64,000 nucleotides of DNA from an uncultured Eubacteriales bacterium (GTDB taxonomy: Bacteria > Bacillota > Clostridia > Christensenellales > Aristaeellaceae): assembly GCA_900315315.1 (NCBI GenBank), contig OMYT01000003.1:1-64000 (forward strand), in the 5' to 3' direction. The notes under the pieces were generated by a model, which saw nothing but the letters and a program-made list of their open reading frames with translations, was not told where the DNA came from and ran no database searches. Positions 24,170-33,851 of the stretch are shown in pieces. Both the position numbers and the translations under genes were made by a program. Each line of letters opens with the position of its first letter. Within the stretch, counting starts at the first letter, position 1.

Positions 24170-25710
24170 AGAAACAGATTTCGGGAGGAATGGTCCTCTC
24201 TCTAATTTCCCAGGCGATCTCGATCACGGTCGGCCTGACTTATACGCCGATCATGATCCGGATCCTGGGGCAGAGCGAGTACGGCCTGTATCAACTGGTC
24301 CAGTCTGTGGTCAATTACCTGAACCTGATGAACTTCGGTTTCAGCGGGGCATATATCCGGTATTTTTCCATGGCACGGGGGAAGGGCGACCGGGACGGCA
24401 TCGCCAATATCAACGGCATGTTCATGAAGGTATTCCTGTGCATCGGATTCCTTGTCCTCATCGGCGGAATGATCCTGCTGGCCAATATCCATATACTGGG
24501 TACGCAGATCACAGAAGCAGAATATGTCATCGCACGGAAGCTGCTGATCATCATGGTCATCAGCCTTTCCCTGTCCTTCCCGAACAGCCTGTTCACCATC
24601 TTCATGGCGGCCAACGAGGATTTTATCTTCAACCGGATCGTGAACATCGTCACGAACATCATCCTGCCGCTGATCACCCTGCCGCTCCTGTTCCTGGGCT
24701 ACGGCTCCGTCGGGGTGGTGGCGGCCTCCCTGGGCATGTCGGTGCTGCGATTCATCATCAATGCGGTATACTGCAAAAAGAAGCTGCAGATGAAGATCAA
24801 CCTGGGCTTTACGGACATGAAACTGTTCAAAGGCCTGGTCGGCTATACGTTCTTCATCTTCCTGAGCGATATTGTTGACCAGCTGAACCTGAACGTGGAC
24901 AAATTTCTGCTGGGCCGGATGGTCGGCACGGTTTCCGTCGCTATCTACGGCGTCGGTTTCCTGCTGAAGCAACACTACACCGGCATCTCCTGGCTGATAC
25001 CCGAAATGTATATACCGGAGGCGAACCGGCTTGCGATCGAAGAAAAAGACGACTGGAAACTGACCCTCATCTTCACAAAGATGGGAAAGATCAACAACTA
25101 TATCTGCCTGCTGGTCATTACCGGGTTTATCCTGATCGGACAGGAATTTATCAGCCTGTGGGTCGGCGAAGGATATGAAAAATCCTTCTACGTTGCCCTG
25201 ATCCTGATGGTGGCGGGTTATATCCCGGCAGTCCAGACGCTGGGCGTCAATATCCAGAACGCGAAGAACATGCACAGGATGCGGTCGATCGTTTATTTCG
25301 GGATTGCCTGCGTCAATGTGGTCTGCAGCATTTTCCTGATCCGGCTGTGGGGAGAAATCGGCACATCCCTGGGCACATTGATCGCGGTCCTGATCGGCTC
25401 GGGCATCTTTATGAATATCTACTATCACAAGGTGATCAAACTGGACGTCATTTATTTCTGGAAACAGATCCTGGGATGGACGGTAACCGCCGGGGCACTG
25501 ATGGCTGTGGTCTGGGCAATCAAGCGGCAGATCGTGATCAACACCTGGCCGACGCTGATCCTGTTCATCCTGATCTATACCGGTTTGTATCTTTCAGTCC
25601 TGTGGTTTGCGTGGATGAAGAAATCAGAGAAAGCCGCGATCAAGCAGGCGGCCCGACAGCTTCTCAGGAGATCAGAAAAAACAGACGGAGCTGAGCAGAA
25701 TGAAGGGTAA
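24166..25710 (+). CDS. wzx: Wzx-type flippase
   Basis: A 514-residue polytopic protein of the MOP (polysaccharide transporter) superfamily. It shows about 14 membrane segments, with SLISQAISITVGLTYTPIMIRILGQ at the start and the family-typical YGLYQLVQSVVNYLNLMNFG and SLFTIFMAANEDFIF. It moves lipid-linked repeat units across the cytoplasmic membrane. The ATG at 24166 overlaps the previous stop, and longer in-frame starts would lie inside the GT2 gene. A Wzx with Wzy genes in the same operon defines a Wzx/Wzy-dependent pathway here. Confidence 0.88.
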   Translation: MKKQISGGMVLSLISQAISITVGLTYTPIMIRILGQSEYGLYQLVQSVVNYLNLMNFGFSGAYIRYFSMARGKGDRDGIANINGMFMKVFLCIGFLVLIGGMILLANIHILGTQITEAEYVIARKLLIIMVISLSLSFPNSLFTIFMAANEDFIFNRIVNIVTNIILPLITLPLLFLGYGSVGVVAASLGMSVLRFIINAVYCKKKLQMKINLGFTDMKLFKGLVGYTFFIFLSDIVDQLNLNVDKFLLGRMVGTVSVAIYGVGFLLKQHYTGISWLIPEMYIPEANRLAIEEKDDWKLTLIFTKMGKINNYICLLVITGFILIGQEFISLWVGEGYEKSFYVALILMVAGYIPAVQTLGVNIQNAKNMHRMRSIVYFGIACVNVVCSIFLIRLWGEIGTSLGTLIAVLIGSGIFMNIYYHKVIKLDVIYFWKQILGWTVTAGALMAVVWAIKRQIVINTWPTLILFILIYTGLYLSVLWFAWMKKSEKAAIKQAARQLLRRSEKTDGAEQNEG

Positions 25711-27004
25711 GATCAAGGAAATCATCCGGAAAGCGCCGGGGATGAACCGCCTGCTGGCTGCGATGGAAGAGAACCAGGAAGCGATCAGGATCCTGAACTA
25801 TGAAAACCTGATCATTGCCCAGGAAGGCATTGACCTGCGCCTGAAGATGAAGAAAAACGCGGGTGAAAAGATCAATGTGGTCTTTGTATGCCATCGGCCT
25901 GCCATCTGGGGATCGCTGCAGAGCGTGTACGAAGCATTGATGGCTGATGAACGGTTTCGGGTAACAATTGTCACCATACCGAATAAAAAGCAGCTGCCGG
26001 GGAAAGGGTTGCGGCACGAAGAATATGAATGGGAAGGTGCAGAAGAGTTCTGGAAAGGTGAAGAGTGCCTGAAGGGGTATGATGACGAGACCGGGGAGTG
26101 GCTCGACCTGCGGTCACTCAGGCCGGATTATCTATTTTTCCAGCAACCGTACAATATTGCGCGACCAATGCAATACAGGAGTCCGATCGTATCGAAATAC
26201 TGCAAGATCGCGTATGTCGCCTACTTTGCGCCAACTGATTTCGGCGAAATCTATGACGAGTGCGCACCTATCGATTACCTGTCGGACCTGTCTTTCTTTT
26301 TCGCACAACACCGACGGGACGAACAGCATGTCAGGGAGCGGTTCGGGCTGTTCGACAACACTTGCCAAATCATCAATACCGGCTATCCGCGGTATGATCA
26401 TATCGAGGACTACAAGGGACAGAACTGCGGGATCTGGAACAGTGAAGAATCCTTCAAAATCCTTTGGACACCCCGATGGACAACCAATGAAGACAACTGC
26501 TTCTTCTTCGCTTACAAAGACCACTTCAACGCCTACTGCAAAGCACATCCCGAGATCGAATTCACTTTCCGGCCGCATCCCCAGGCATTCCGGGAGTGGC
26601 AGGCGACAGGAGAGATGACGGCGGAAGAGATCACCCGTTTTAAGGCAAGCTATGTCGGAAACATGCACCTGGATGAGGCGAAAACCTATTTCCCACTGAT
26701 GTTTTCCACGGACTGCCTGGTCACAGACAAATCCTCGATGCTGGTTGATTTCTTCTTTACTGGAAAACCTATCATCCTTTGCCGCAATGACAACATAAAA
26801 AGCTCCGCCTATGAGGAACTGGCCGAGGGAATCTATGAAGTATATTCCTGGAATGAGCTTGAAGACCGAATTCAGAGGCTGATGAGCGGAGAGGATCCGC
26901 TGAAGGAAAAACGGCGGGAGATCGCGGAAGGATTCCTCAGGAGGAGCGGGCAGAAAGCCTCTGCCCTGATTCATGATATCCTATTGGCAGACGCGATGAA
27001 ATAA
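25700..27004 (+). CDS. CDP-glycerol glycerophosphotransferase-like protein (TagF/TagB family)
   Basis: A 434-residue protein of the Glyphos_transf family. [20 protein letters not shown] starts the fold near residue 55, [11 protein letters not shown] and ILWTPRWT lie mid-protein, and [10 protein letters not shown] holds the catalytic-region histidine. [19 protein letters not shown] corresponds to the conserved TDYSS-like motif, here TDKSS. It should move glycerol phosphate from CDP-glycerol to the glycan. It overlaps the flippase gene by 11 bases and precedes TagD, its substrate-making partner. At this size it resembles TagB or the catalytic half of TagF. It probably adds a phosphoglycerol branch or bridge rather than building teichoic acid alone. 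Confidence 0.85.
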   Translation: MKGKIKEIIRKAPGMNRLLAAMEENQEAIRILNYENLIIAQEGIDLRLKMKKNAGEKINVVFVCHRPAIWGSLQSVYEALMADERFRVTIVTIPNKKQLPGKGLRHEEYEWEGAEEFWKGEECLKGYDDETGEWLDLRSLRPDYLFFQQPYNIARPMQYRSPIVSKYCKIAYVAYFAPTDFGEIYDECAPIDYLSDLSFFFAQHRRDEQHVRERFGLFDNTCQIINTGYPRYDHIEDYKGQNCGIWNSEESFKILWTPRWTTNEDNCFFFAYKDHFNAYCKAHPEIEFTFRPHPQAFREWQATGEMTAEEITRFKASYVGNMHLDEAKTYFPLMFSTDCLVTDKSSMLVDFFFTGKPIILCRNDNIKSSAYEELAEGIYEVYSWNELEDRIQRLMSGEDPLKEKRREIAEGFLRRSGQKASALIHDILLADAMK

Positions 27005-27027
27005 CGATACACGGGAGAAATGAAAGC

Positions 27028-27477
27028 ATGAAAAGAGTTATCACTTACGGGACCTTCGACCTGCTTCACTACGGACATATCAATCTCCTGCGCCGGGCAA
27101 AGGCACTGGGAGATTACCTGATCGTTGCCTTATCCACTGACGAATTCAACTGGAACGAGAAACACAAGAAGACCTATTTCTCCTATGAACAGAGGAAGCA
27201 ACTGCTGGAATCCATAAGATATGTGGACCTGGTGATTCCCGAGGAGAACTGGCAACAGAAACGAACGGACATTCATGAGTACCATATCGATACGTTTGTC
27301 ATCGGAGATGACTGGACAGGTAAATTTGACTTCCTGAAAGACGAGGGTGCCGAGGTGGTCTACCTGGAAAGAACGCCGGAGATCAGCAGCACACAAATCA
27401 AGAAGGATCTGTTTGTTTCCGATCCGGGAGCAGAGAGTAAGCTAAGCCACGACGAGCTGAACACAGATCCGGTCTGA
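27028..27477 (+). CDS. tagD: glycerol-3-phosphate cytidylyltransferase
   Basis: A 149-residue nucleotidyltransferase with [19 protein letters not shown] (residues 6-24, including the H-x-x-H-like HYGH) and [10 protein letters not shown] near the C-terminus, matching the R-T-x-x-I-S-T-T motif of TagD. It joins CTP and sn-glycerol-3-phosphate to make CDP-glycerol in the cytoplasm. The TagF-like enzyme upstream, and perhaps LicD at 15082, can use this product. The C-terminal ~15 residues are a non-conserved acidic tail. Confidence 0.92.
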   Translation: MKRVITYGTFDLLHYGHINLLRRAKALGDYLIVALSTDEFNWNEKHKKTYFSYEQRKQLLESIRYVDLVIPEENWQQKRTDIHEYHIDTFVIGDDWTGKFDFLKDEGAEVVYLERTPEISSTQIKKDLFVSDPGAESKLSHDELNTDPV

Positions 27478-27530
27478 GATATCGAAAGGCACAGGAGGGC
27501 AGCCAGCTGCCACGGGAGGAACAGGTTGAT

Positions 27531-28904
27531 ATGAAATTACCTTCGTTGGGATCACGGTGGCGCCATATTGCGGAAGAAAGTTTCACCCGGATTCTTCTGG
27601 CCGGAGCTTTTCTGTTATGGCTTTATCTGGTCAGAAGCGAAAAAATGGATCCGGATGAATTCATCATCTACTGCGTGGTCTCTGTTTTCGCGAGTTTGTT
27701 TTTTGCGGAATGCCGTTTGCCTGAAACAGTAAATGTGATCGCAAAGGTGATGGCATATTTTACGATCCTGGTATACATGTTCTACAGGATCAGCGCAACG
27801 GGATGGATCATGTGGAACGACAACGCTCCCTCCTACCTGGGGCTGGTTCGCGCAACGATGTATCATGCAATCAAAGTACTGGGCGTTGGCCTCTTTATCC
27901 TCCAAATCAAGCGCAACCTGAGAAGGGCAGCCATGACGCTGATCTACTGCCTGATCATGTACTTTTCCTACGCAAACACGGGGATGTACCAGCTACTGGA
28001 GCTGACAGCCATCATCATGCTGTCAGATTACTTTGAGAAACCCAGGACAACCGCATATTTTTACCTGGGGACAATCCTAAGCTTTGTCATATTTATGATT
28101 TTTATGAATCATGCGGGAGTCGTTGAGAATCAGGAATTCCAACGGCACAATACCATCGTGTATACATACGGCATGGGGCATACGAATCATGTAGGGGCGC
28201 TGATGGTGCTTACGCTATTTGTGCTCTGGTACCTGTTCCTGAAGCGGCATTATTTGATCTCAGCGGTTGTATTCGCTGCAGGCGCCTTCCTGATCTGGAA
28301 AATCACGGACAGCCGGACTGCGGCCCTGACGGCACTGTTCTTTGCAGTGATGAATCCCATTTATTCATGGATCGTACGGAAAAAGAAGGAAAAAGCGTTT
28401 AAACTATTCGCTTTTGCTCCGGTATTCTGCATGGTGATCAGTGTCGTTATCACAAAATTCATGGTGCCGCTTTTATCAGGACATGTGGATGACACTTTTC
28501 TGATGAGATTCAGCTTTCCTTTAGCCGCGCTGAATGAAGGAAGCCTGCAATGGATGGACAATGCGGTACCGATCGGAAGCCACATACTGGATAATATCAC
28601 ATGGAACATGCTCATCTACTTTGGTATTATCCCGGCGCTGCTAATGACGGCGATCGTTACCTGGCAGGGCATATGTTTTGAAAAAAACAAGCAGTACGAC
28701 GAACTCATGATATTTGTCGCATTTTGCGTATACGGAATGATGGAAACCATTCCGCTGATGCTGTTCTTCAATTGCGTTCCGGTGCTGGTTCAGGGGAACC
28801 TCCAGATGAAGCAAGCTGATGGAAGAACAGAGGGGAATTTATTGAAAAAGGCTATCAATAAGCCAGGAAAGTACAGAAACAGAAAGGGATCAAACGACAA
28901 ATGA
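27531..28904 (+). CDS. Wzy-like polymerase or ligase, second copy
   Basis: A 457-residue membrane protein with 10-12 hydrophobic segments. Motifs GMGHTNHVGALMVL (about residue 220) and ITDSRTAALTAL (about residue 260) are typical of Gram-positive capsule polymerases and of O-antigen ligase-like proteins. A large external loop around residues 315-350 is polar. The C-terminus is basic. It overlaps CapE by 4 bases. Two Wzy-like genes in one operon suggest two linkages or two polymers. Confidence 0.72.
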   Translation: MKLPSLGSRWRHIAEESFTRILLAGAFLLWLYLVRSEKMDPDEFIIYCVVSVFASLFFAECRLPETVNVIAKVMAYFTILVYMFYRISATGWIMWNDNAPSYLGLVRATMYHAIKVLGVGLFILQIKRNLRRAAMTLIYCLIMYFSYANTGMYQLLELTAIIMLSDYFEKPRTTAYFYLGTILSFVIFMIFMNHAGVVENQEFQRHNTIVYTYGMGHTNHVGALMVLTLFVLWYLFLKRHYLISAVVFAAGAFLIWKITDSRTAALTALFFAVMNPIYSWIVRKKKEKAFKLFAFAPVFCMVISVVITKFMVPLLSGHVDDTFLMRFSFPLAALNEGSLQWMDNAVPIGSHILDNITWNMLIYFGIIPALLMTAIVTWQGICFEKNKQYDELMIFVAFCVYGMMETIPLMLFFNCVPVLVQGNLQMKQADGRTEGNLLKKAINKPGKYRNRKGSNDK

Positions 28905-29968
28905 GCAGCATCAAGGAGAGATTTAAAGGAAAAACCCTTGTGATCACCGGCGGAACCGGTTCGTTCGGCTCCACGGTACTCAAGCATTTCCTGACTACCG
29001 ATATCGGCGAGATCCGGATCTTCAGCCGGGATGAAAAGAAGCAGGACTGGATGCGCCATTCCCTGCAGGCGCATTATCCGGATTATGCCTCCAAAGTGAA
29101 ATTCTTTATCGGAGATGTACGCAACCTGGATTCTGTCCGGGATGCCCTGTATGGAGCCAACTATATTTTTCACGCGGCGGCCCTGAAGGAGGTTCCCTCC
29201 TGCGAATTCTTCCCGATGGAGGCTGTGAAGACGAACGTGATCGGGACAGACAACGTGATCACGGCCGCGGTGGAGAACAAGGTGGAACGGGTCGTGTTCC
29301 TCTCCACCGACAAGGCAGCGTATCCGATCAACGCGATGGGGATGACGAAGGCGGTTGGCGAGAAAGTGGTCCAGGCCCGGGCGCAGAGCGCCTACGACCG
29401 GTCCGGGACGGTGCTGGCCTGCACGCGGTACGGAAACGTCATGTGTTCCCGCGGTTCGGTGATCCCGCTGTTCATTGACCAGATCAAGCGAAAGGCACCG
29501 ATCACGATCACGGACCCGAACATGACCCGATTCCTGATGAACCTGGACGAGGCGGTGGACCTGGTGGCCTTTGCGTTTGAACATGCAGAACCCGGGGACC
29601 TGTTCATCCAGAAGGCGGACGCTTCGACGATCGGCGACCTGGCGAAGGGCGTGATGAAGCTGTTCGGAGAAACCGAGTGCAAGGTGATCGGCTCCCGGCA
29701 CGGAGAAAAGCTCTACGAAACCCTGATGACCCGGGAAGAACGGCTGCGGTCCACTGACATGGGCCAGTACTTCCGGATCTCCCCGGACGCCCGCGGACTG
29801 AACTACGACAAGTTCTATATCCAGGGAACCGTGCGGACGGAGGGGGAGGACGCCTATACGAGCCACAACACGAACCGGCTGGACGTGGACGGCGTGGTGG
29901 CGAAGATCATGACAACAGACTATGTGAAGGAAGAACTGGAAGGACGGCCACACCTGGTGGAGGCTTGA
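28901..29968 (+). CDS. capE: UDP-GlcNAc 4,6-dehydratase/5-epimerase, CapE/FnlA type
   Basis: This 355-residue SDR has the nucleotide motif VITGGTGSFGSTVL near residue 16. AAALKEVPSCEFFPMEAVKTNVIGT near residue 90 and FLSTDKAAYPINAMGMTKAVGEK hold the catalytic Met-Lys region of the short membrane-free dehydratases. CapE removes water from UDP-GlcNAc and inverts C5, giving the first intermediate of UDP-L-FucNAc. CapG-like and CapF-like genes follow directly, so the complete three-gene pathway is present in the order E, G, F. Confidence 0.9.
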   Translation: MSSIKERFKGKTLVITGGTGSFGSTVLKHFLTTDIGEIRIFSRDEKKQDWMRHSLQAHYPDYASKVKFFIGDVRNLDSVRDALYGANYIFHAAALKEVPSCEFFPMEAVKTNVIGTDNVITAAVENKVERVVFLSTDKAAYPINAMGMTKAVGEKVVQARAQSAYDRSGTVLACTRYGNVMCSRGSVIPLFIDQIKRKAPITITDPNMTRFLMNLDEAVDLVAFAFEHAEPGDLFIQKADASTIGDLAKGVMKLFGETECKVIGSRHGEKLYETLMTREERLRSTDMGQYFRISPDARGLNYDKFYIQGTVRTEGEDAYTSHNTNRLDVDGVVAKIMTTDYVKEELEGRPHLVEA

Positions 29969-30043
29969 TTCAATTCACAATTCACAATTCATAATGATGG
30001 GAAGCCCATTGCAGACACAGAAGAGAATTCGAGGGAACTGTTC

Positions 30044-31213
30044 ATGACCAAATGGAAGAACAACGGAAAACTGAAGCTGCTGATCATCGTCGGGACGCGG
30101 CCGGAGATCATCCGGCTGGCAGCGGTGATCAAGAAGTGCCGGAAGTATTTCGACACGATCCTGGCACATACGGGGCAGAACTACGACTATACCCTGAACG
30201 GGGTGTTCTTCAAAGATCTCGGGCTGGATGACCCGGAAGTATACATGGACGCGGTCGGGGACGATCTCGGGGCGACGATGGGGAACATCGTCGACAAATC
30301 CTACAAGCTGATGGTTTCCCTGCGGCCGGACGCCGTGCTGGTACTCGGGGATACCAATTCCTGTTTGTCCGTTATCGGTGCGAAACGGCTCCATATCCCG
30401 ATTTTCCACATGGAAGCCGGGAACCGGTGCAAGGACGAGTGCCTGCCGGAGGAGACGAACCGGCGGATCGTGGACATCATCTCAGACGTGAACCTGGCTT
30501 ATTCCGAACATGCCCGAAGATACCTGGCTGACTGTGGACTGCCGAAGGAGCGGACCTATGTGACGGGGTCCCCCATGGCGGAGGTGCTGACGGAGAACCT
30601 GGAAGCGATCCGGGCGTCGGACGTGCATGAACGGCTGGGACTGGAAAAGGGAAAGTATATCCTGCTCTCCGCCCACAGGGAAGAGAACATCGACACGGAG
30701 AAGAACTTTACCTCCCTGTTCACCGCGATCAACAAAATGGCAGAGAAATACGACCTGCCGATCCTGTACTCCTGCCACCCCCGGAGCAGGAAGCGGCTGG
30801 AAGCCTCCGGATTTGCGCTGGACAGGCGGGTCATCCAGCATGAGCCGCTGGGATTCCACGACTACAACTGCCTGCAGATGAACGCGTTCTGCGTGGTCTC
30901 CGATTCCGGCACGCTGCCGGAAGAGAGCTCCTTCTTTACCTCCATCGGCCATCCGATCCCGGCGGTGTGCATCCGGACCAGTACAGAGCGGCCGGAAGCA
31001 CTGGACAAGGCATGTTTTATCCTGTCCGGGATCGATACGACCGGCCTGCTGCAGGCGGTGGACACAGCGGTTGAGATGGTGAGGAACGAGAAGAACGGCG
31101 GGGCCGTTCCGGTACCGGACTATACGGACATCAACGTATCCGACAAGGTCGTGAAGATCATCCAGAGCTATGTCGGGGTAGTCAATAAAATGGTTTGGAG
31201 AAAAGACACATGA
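30044..31213 (+). CDS. capG: UDP-N-acetyl sugar 2-epimerase, CapG/FnlC type
   Basis: A 389-residue non-hydrolysing epimerase of the WecB fold. IIVGTRPEIIRLAAVI near residue 12, AHTGQNYDYTLNGVFF, HMEAGNRCKDECLPEETNR and LSAHREENID carry the usual catalytic acids and histidine. In this context it performs the final C2 epimerisation to UDP-L-FucNAc. The start has a GAGGG site. The short gap to CapE contains three copies of AATTCAC. The stop overlaps the CapF start by 4 bases. Confidence 0.9.
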   Translation: MTKWKNNGKLKLLIIVGTRPEIIRLAAVIKKCRKYFDTILAHTGQNYDYTLNGVFFKDLGLDDPEVYMDAVGDDLGATMGNIVDKSYKLMVSLRPDAVLVLGDTNSCLSVIGAKRLHIPIFHMEAGNRCKDECLPEETNRRIVDIISDVNLAYSEHARRYLADCGLPKERTYVTGSPMAEVLTENLEAIRASDVHERLGLEKGKYILLSAHREENIDTEKNFTSLFTAINKMAEKYDLPILYSCHPRSRKRLEASGFALDRRVIQHEPLGFHDYNCLQMNAFCVVSDSGTLPEESSFFTSIGHPIPAVCIRTSTERPEALDKACFILSGIDTTGLLQAVDTAVEMVRNEKNGGAVPVPDYTDINVSDKVVKIIQSYVGVVNKMVWRKDT

Positions 31214-32445
31214 AAGTACTGGTGACCGGAGCGAAAGGGTTTGCCGGGCGGAATATCGTCGAGAACCTGAAGTGTATCCGGGACGGGAAAAACAAGACAC
31301 GGCCGGAGCTGAAGATCGATGAGATCTATGAATACGACCTGGAGAACACTCCGGAAGAGCTGGATCAGTTCTGCGCCAAGGCAGACTGGATCTGCCATCT
31401 GGCGGGGGTGAACCGGCCGAAAGATCCCAAGGAATTCCAGGGGGGGAATTTCGGGTTTACTTCCACACTCCTGGATACCCTGAAGAAACACAACAACAAA
31501 GCTCCGATCATGATCTCATCTTCCCTGCAGGCAACGCTGGCAGGGAGGTTCGGAGAAAGCGAATACGGGAAGAGCAAACTCGCCGGGGAAGAACGGATGT
31601 TCTCCTACGGGAGGGAAACCGGCGCGCCGGTATACGTCTACCGGTTCCCGAACCTGGTGGGGAAATGGGTGAAGCCAAACTACAATTCGGCAGTCGGGAC
31701 CTTCTGCAACAACATTGCGAACGACCTGCCGATCCAGGTGAATGATCCGAGGGTAGAACTGGAGATGCTGTTTATCGACGACCTGATCGATGAACTGCTG
31801 GACTGCATGGAGGGGCATCCGCACCGATGCGAGTATCCCAAGACCGGAGAAACAGCTGACGGCATCACCTATGACGGGCTGACACCAAGACCGGCTGAAG
31901 ACGGGCGATACTGCTATGCTCCGGTGACGCATAAAGCGACACTGGGGCAGATCGTGGAATTGCTGCACACGTTCCACGACCAGCCGAAGACGCTGGTGAT
32001 GCCAGCAATCCCTTCCGGTTCTTTTGAGAAGAAACTCTACTCCATGTACCTTTCCTACCTGCCGAGGGAAAAGGCTGCCTTTGACCTGAAGATGAACTGC
32101 GACGAGAGGGGTTCCTTTACGGAACTGCTGAAGACCGCAGATCACGGACAAATCTCGGTGAACATCTCCAAACCGGGGATCACGAAAGGACAGCACTGGC
32201 ACAACAGCAAGTGGGAGTTCTTCATCGTGGTCGCCGGGCACGGACTGATCCAGGAGCGCAAGATCGGGACGGAGGAGATCATCGAGTTTGAGGTAAGCGG
32301 CGAGAAAATCCAGGCGGTGCATATGCTGCCGGGGTATACGCACAACATCATCAACCTGTCAGAGACGGAGAATCTGGTGACGGTGATGTGGGCAAACGAA
32401 CAGTTCGATCCGAGCAGACCTGACACATTCCATGAAGAGGTTTAG
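31210..32445 (+). CDS. capF: CapF/FnlB bifunctional reductase with cupin domain
   Basis: The 411-residue protein joins an N-terminal SDR-like reductase domain (KVLVTGAKGFAGRNIVENL; GESEYGKSKLAGEERM containing Y-x-x-x-K) to a C-terminal cupin (NISKPGITKGQHWHNSKWEFF; HMLPGYTHNI with the zinc-binding histidines). CapF uses the cupin for C3 epimerisation and the SDR domain for C4 reduction with NADPH in UDP-L-FucNAc synthesis. The start at 31210 is set by the ATGA overlap; a TTG 15 bases earlier is less likely. Length and both domains are normal. Confidence 0.92.
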   Translation: MKVLVTGAKGFAGRNIVENLKCIRDGKNKTRPELKIDEIYEYDLENTPEELDQFCAKADWICHLAGVNRPKDPKEFQGGNFGFTSTLLDTLKKHNNKAPIMISSSLQATLAGRFGESEYGKSKLAGEERMFSYGRETGAPVYVYRFPNLVGKWVKPNYNSAVGTFCNNIANDLPIQVNDPRVELEMLFIDDLIDELLDCMEGHPHRCEYPKTGETADGITYDGLTPRPAEDGRYCYAPVTHKATLGQIVELLHTFHDQPKTLVMPAIPSGSFEKKLYSMYLSYLPREKAAFDLKMNCDERGSFTELLKTADHGQISVNISKPGITKGQHWHNSKWEFFIVVAGHGLIQERKIGTEEIIEFEVSGEKIQAVHMLPGYTHNIINLSETENLVTVMWANEQFDPSRPDTFHEEV

Positions 32446-32457
32446 GGAGGGAAAACC

Positions 32458-33825
32458 ATGCAGATAAAAAAAGACTTTGAAACCGGGATCAACCTGAAGG
32501 ACCTGTTTTTTCACGTGCTGTATCGCTGGAGGAGTATCCTCGTATTTGCCCTGATCCTTGCAGCGGCATTCGGCGCCCGCCAGTATTTCTCCCTGAAAAC
32601 CACCCATGATGCCGGAAAGCTGACGAAAGAAGAACGCCAGTACCAGATCGACCTGCAGAACTACAAGGAGAACCTGCAAAGCAACCGGAATATTGTCCAG
32701 GACAAAACGAAGCGCCTGCAGGAACAGAATGACTACCGGGACGGGTCAATCTTTATCCAACTGGATGCACAAAGCGTGTGGACAGCGTCCAACAAATACC
32801 TGGTGAGAATCGACAGATCTGTTCTGGATTCATTACCGGAGAACCTGTCGACCGATCCTGCGGACGACGTCCTTTCCGCCTACAGTGCACCACTTTCAGA
32901 AGTGACAGATCAAGAGACCCTGAAAGAAGCATTCGGGACAGAAAAAGCAGAGTATATCGATGAACTCATCACAGTCAACACAAACCTGGCAGAGAATACC
33001 GTGACGGTATCCGTTGTCGGACCTTCAAAGGAAGCGGTCCAAAACGGGATGAGCTGCATTGATGCAGGCATGAAAGCGGTGGCGGCCGGAAAAGCACAGG
33101 GGATCTACCAGCACGAACTGATGCTTGCCAGCGAGAGCGTGTCCATGATTCCCAATGAAATCCTGGCATCCAAACAGGACGAGCTTGCCAAATCCATGGA
33201 AGAAAACCAGAAAACGCTGCAGACTGCGCGACAGAAGGTGGACGACATGGAGGTCAAAGGGGAACCGAAGCAACCCGGAAATCACATCATAAAAATGTCG
33301 GTGATCGGGTTTGTCCTCGGCGCATTTATCCTCATGCTCCTTTATGCTGCCAGATACCTGACATCCGGATGGCTGATGAGCGGCAACGACCTGACCGAGC
33401 GCTACGACATCCCTGTTTTCGGCAGCTTCCAAAGATCTTCATCGATTCATAACAATAAAGGTCTGGATCAGCTGATCGCAAAATGGGAACTGAAAAACAA
33501 GGAAACAGATGCACAGAAGGAATATTCAAGGATCGCCGCCCTGCTTTCCAAGCATTCGGAGATCCAAAGCATCCTGCTGATATCCACCCTTTCAGCGGAC
33601 AAGCTGGAGCCCTTCATGAAAGCGCTGGCGGCCTGCCTCCCTGAAAAAACCATGACGGTCCAGGCGGATTTCCTCCACAACGACCATGCCGTTACAGAGG
33701 CAGCAGATGCGGACGCGGTAATCATCACCGAAGAACGGAAGCTATCCAGGAAACAGGACATTGAAAAAATGGCGGAAACCCTGATCATCTGCAAAGCAAA
33801 AGTGATCGGCGCGATCGTGCTATAA
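32458..33825 (+). CDS. Wzz-like chain-length protein fused to a degenerate BY-kinase-like domain
   Basis: In this 455-residue protein, residues 10-45 contain an amphipathic segment and the first membrane helix, and residues 50-270 form a helical extracellular part with coiled coil (LQNYKENLQSNRNIVQDKTK). The second membrane helix is at about 280-305 (MSVIGFVLGAFILMLLYAARY). The remaining 150 residues look like the fold of a CpsD/BY-kinase (SILLISTLSADKLEPFMKALA; ADAVIITEERKLSRKQDI; VIGAIVL) but lack a Walker A P-loop and a tyrosine-rich tail. It probably controls polymer length or couples assembly without kinase activity. No separate kinase or phosphatase gene is nearby. Confidence 0.75.
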   Translation: MQIKKDFETGINLKDLFFHVLYRWRSILVFALILAAAFGARQYFSLKTTHDAGKLTKEERQYQIDLQNYKENLQSNRNIVQDKTKRLQEQNDYRDGSIFIQLDAQSVWTASNKYLVRIDRSVLDSLPENLSTDPADDVLSAYSAPLSEVTDQETLKEAFGTEKAEYIDELITVNTNLAENTVTVSVVGPSKEAVQNGMSCIDAGMKAVAAGKAQGIYQHELMLASESVSMIPNEILASKQDELAKSMEENQKTLQTARQKVDDMEVKGEPKQPGNHIIKMSVIGFVLGAFILMLLYAARYLTSGWLMSGNDLTERYDIPVFGSFQRSSSIHNNKGLDQLIAKWELKNKETDAQKEYSRIAALLSKHSEIQSILLISTLSADKLEPFMKALAACLPEKTMTVQADFLHNDHAVTEAADADAVIITEERKLSRKQDIEKMAETLIICKAKVIGAIVL

Positions 33826-33851
33826 GATCCAACGGACAGAGGAACAAGCAA

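Noticed and set aside
24202-25428. 408-residue minus-strand open frame
   Set aside because: Shadow of the flippase gene, with an implausible Asp/His/Gln-rich translation.
29969-30043. AATTCAC triplet repeat as a regulatory array
   Set aside because: Only three short AT-rich units in a 75-base gap inside an operon; most simply replication slippage.
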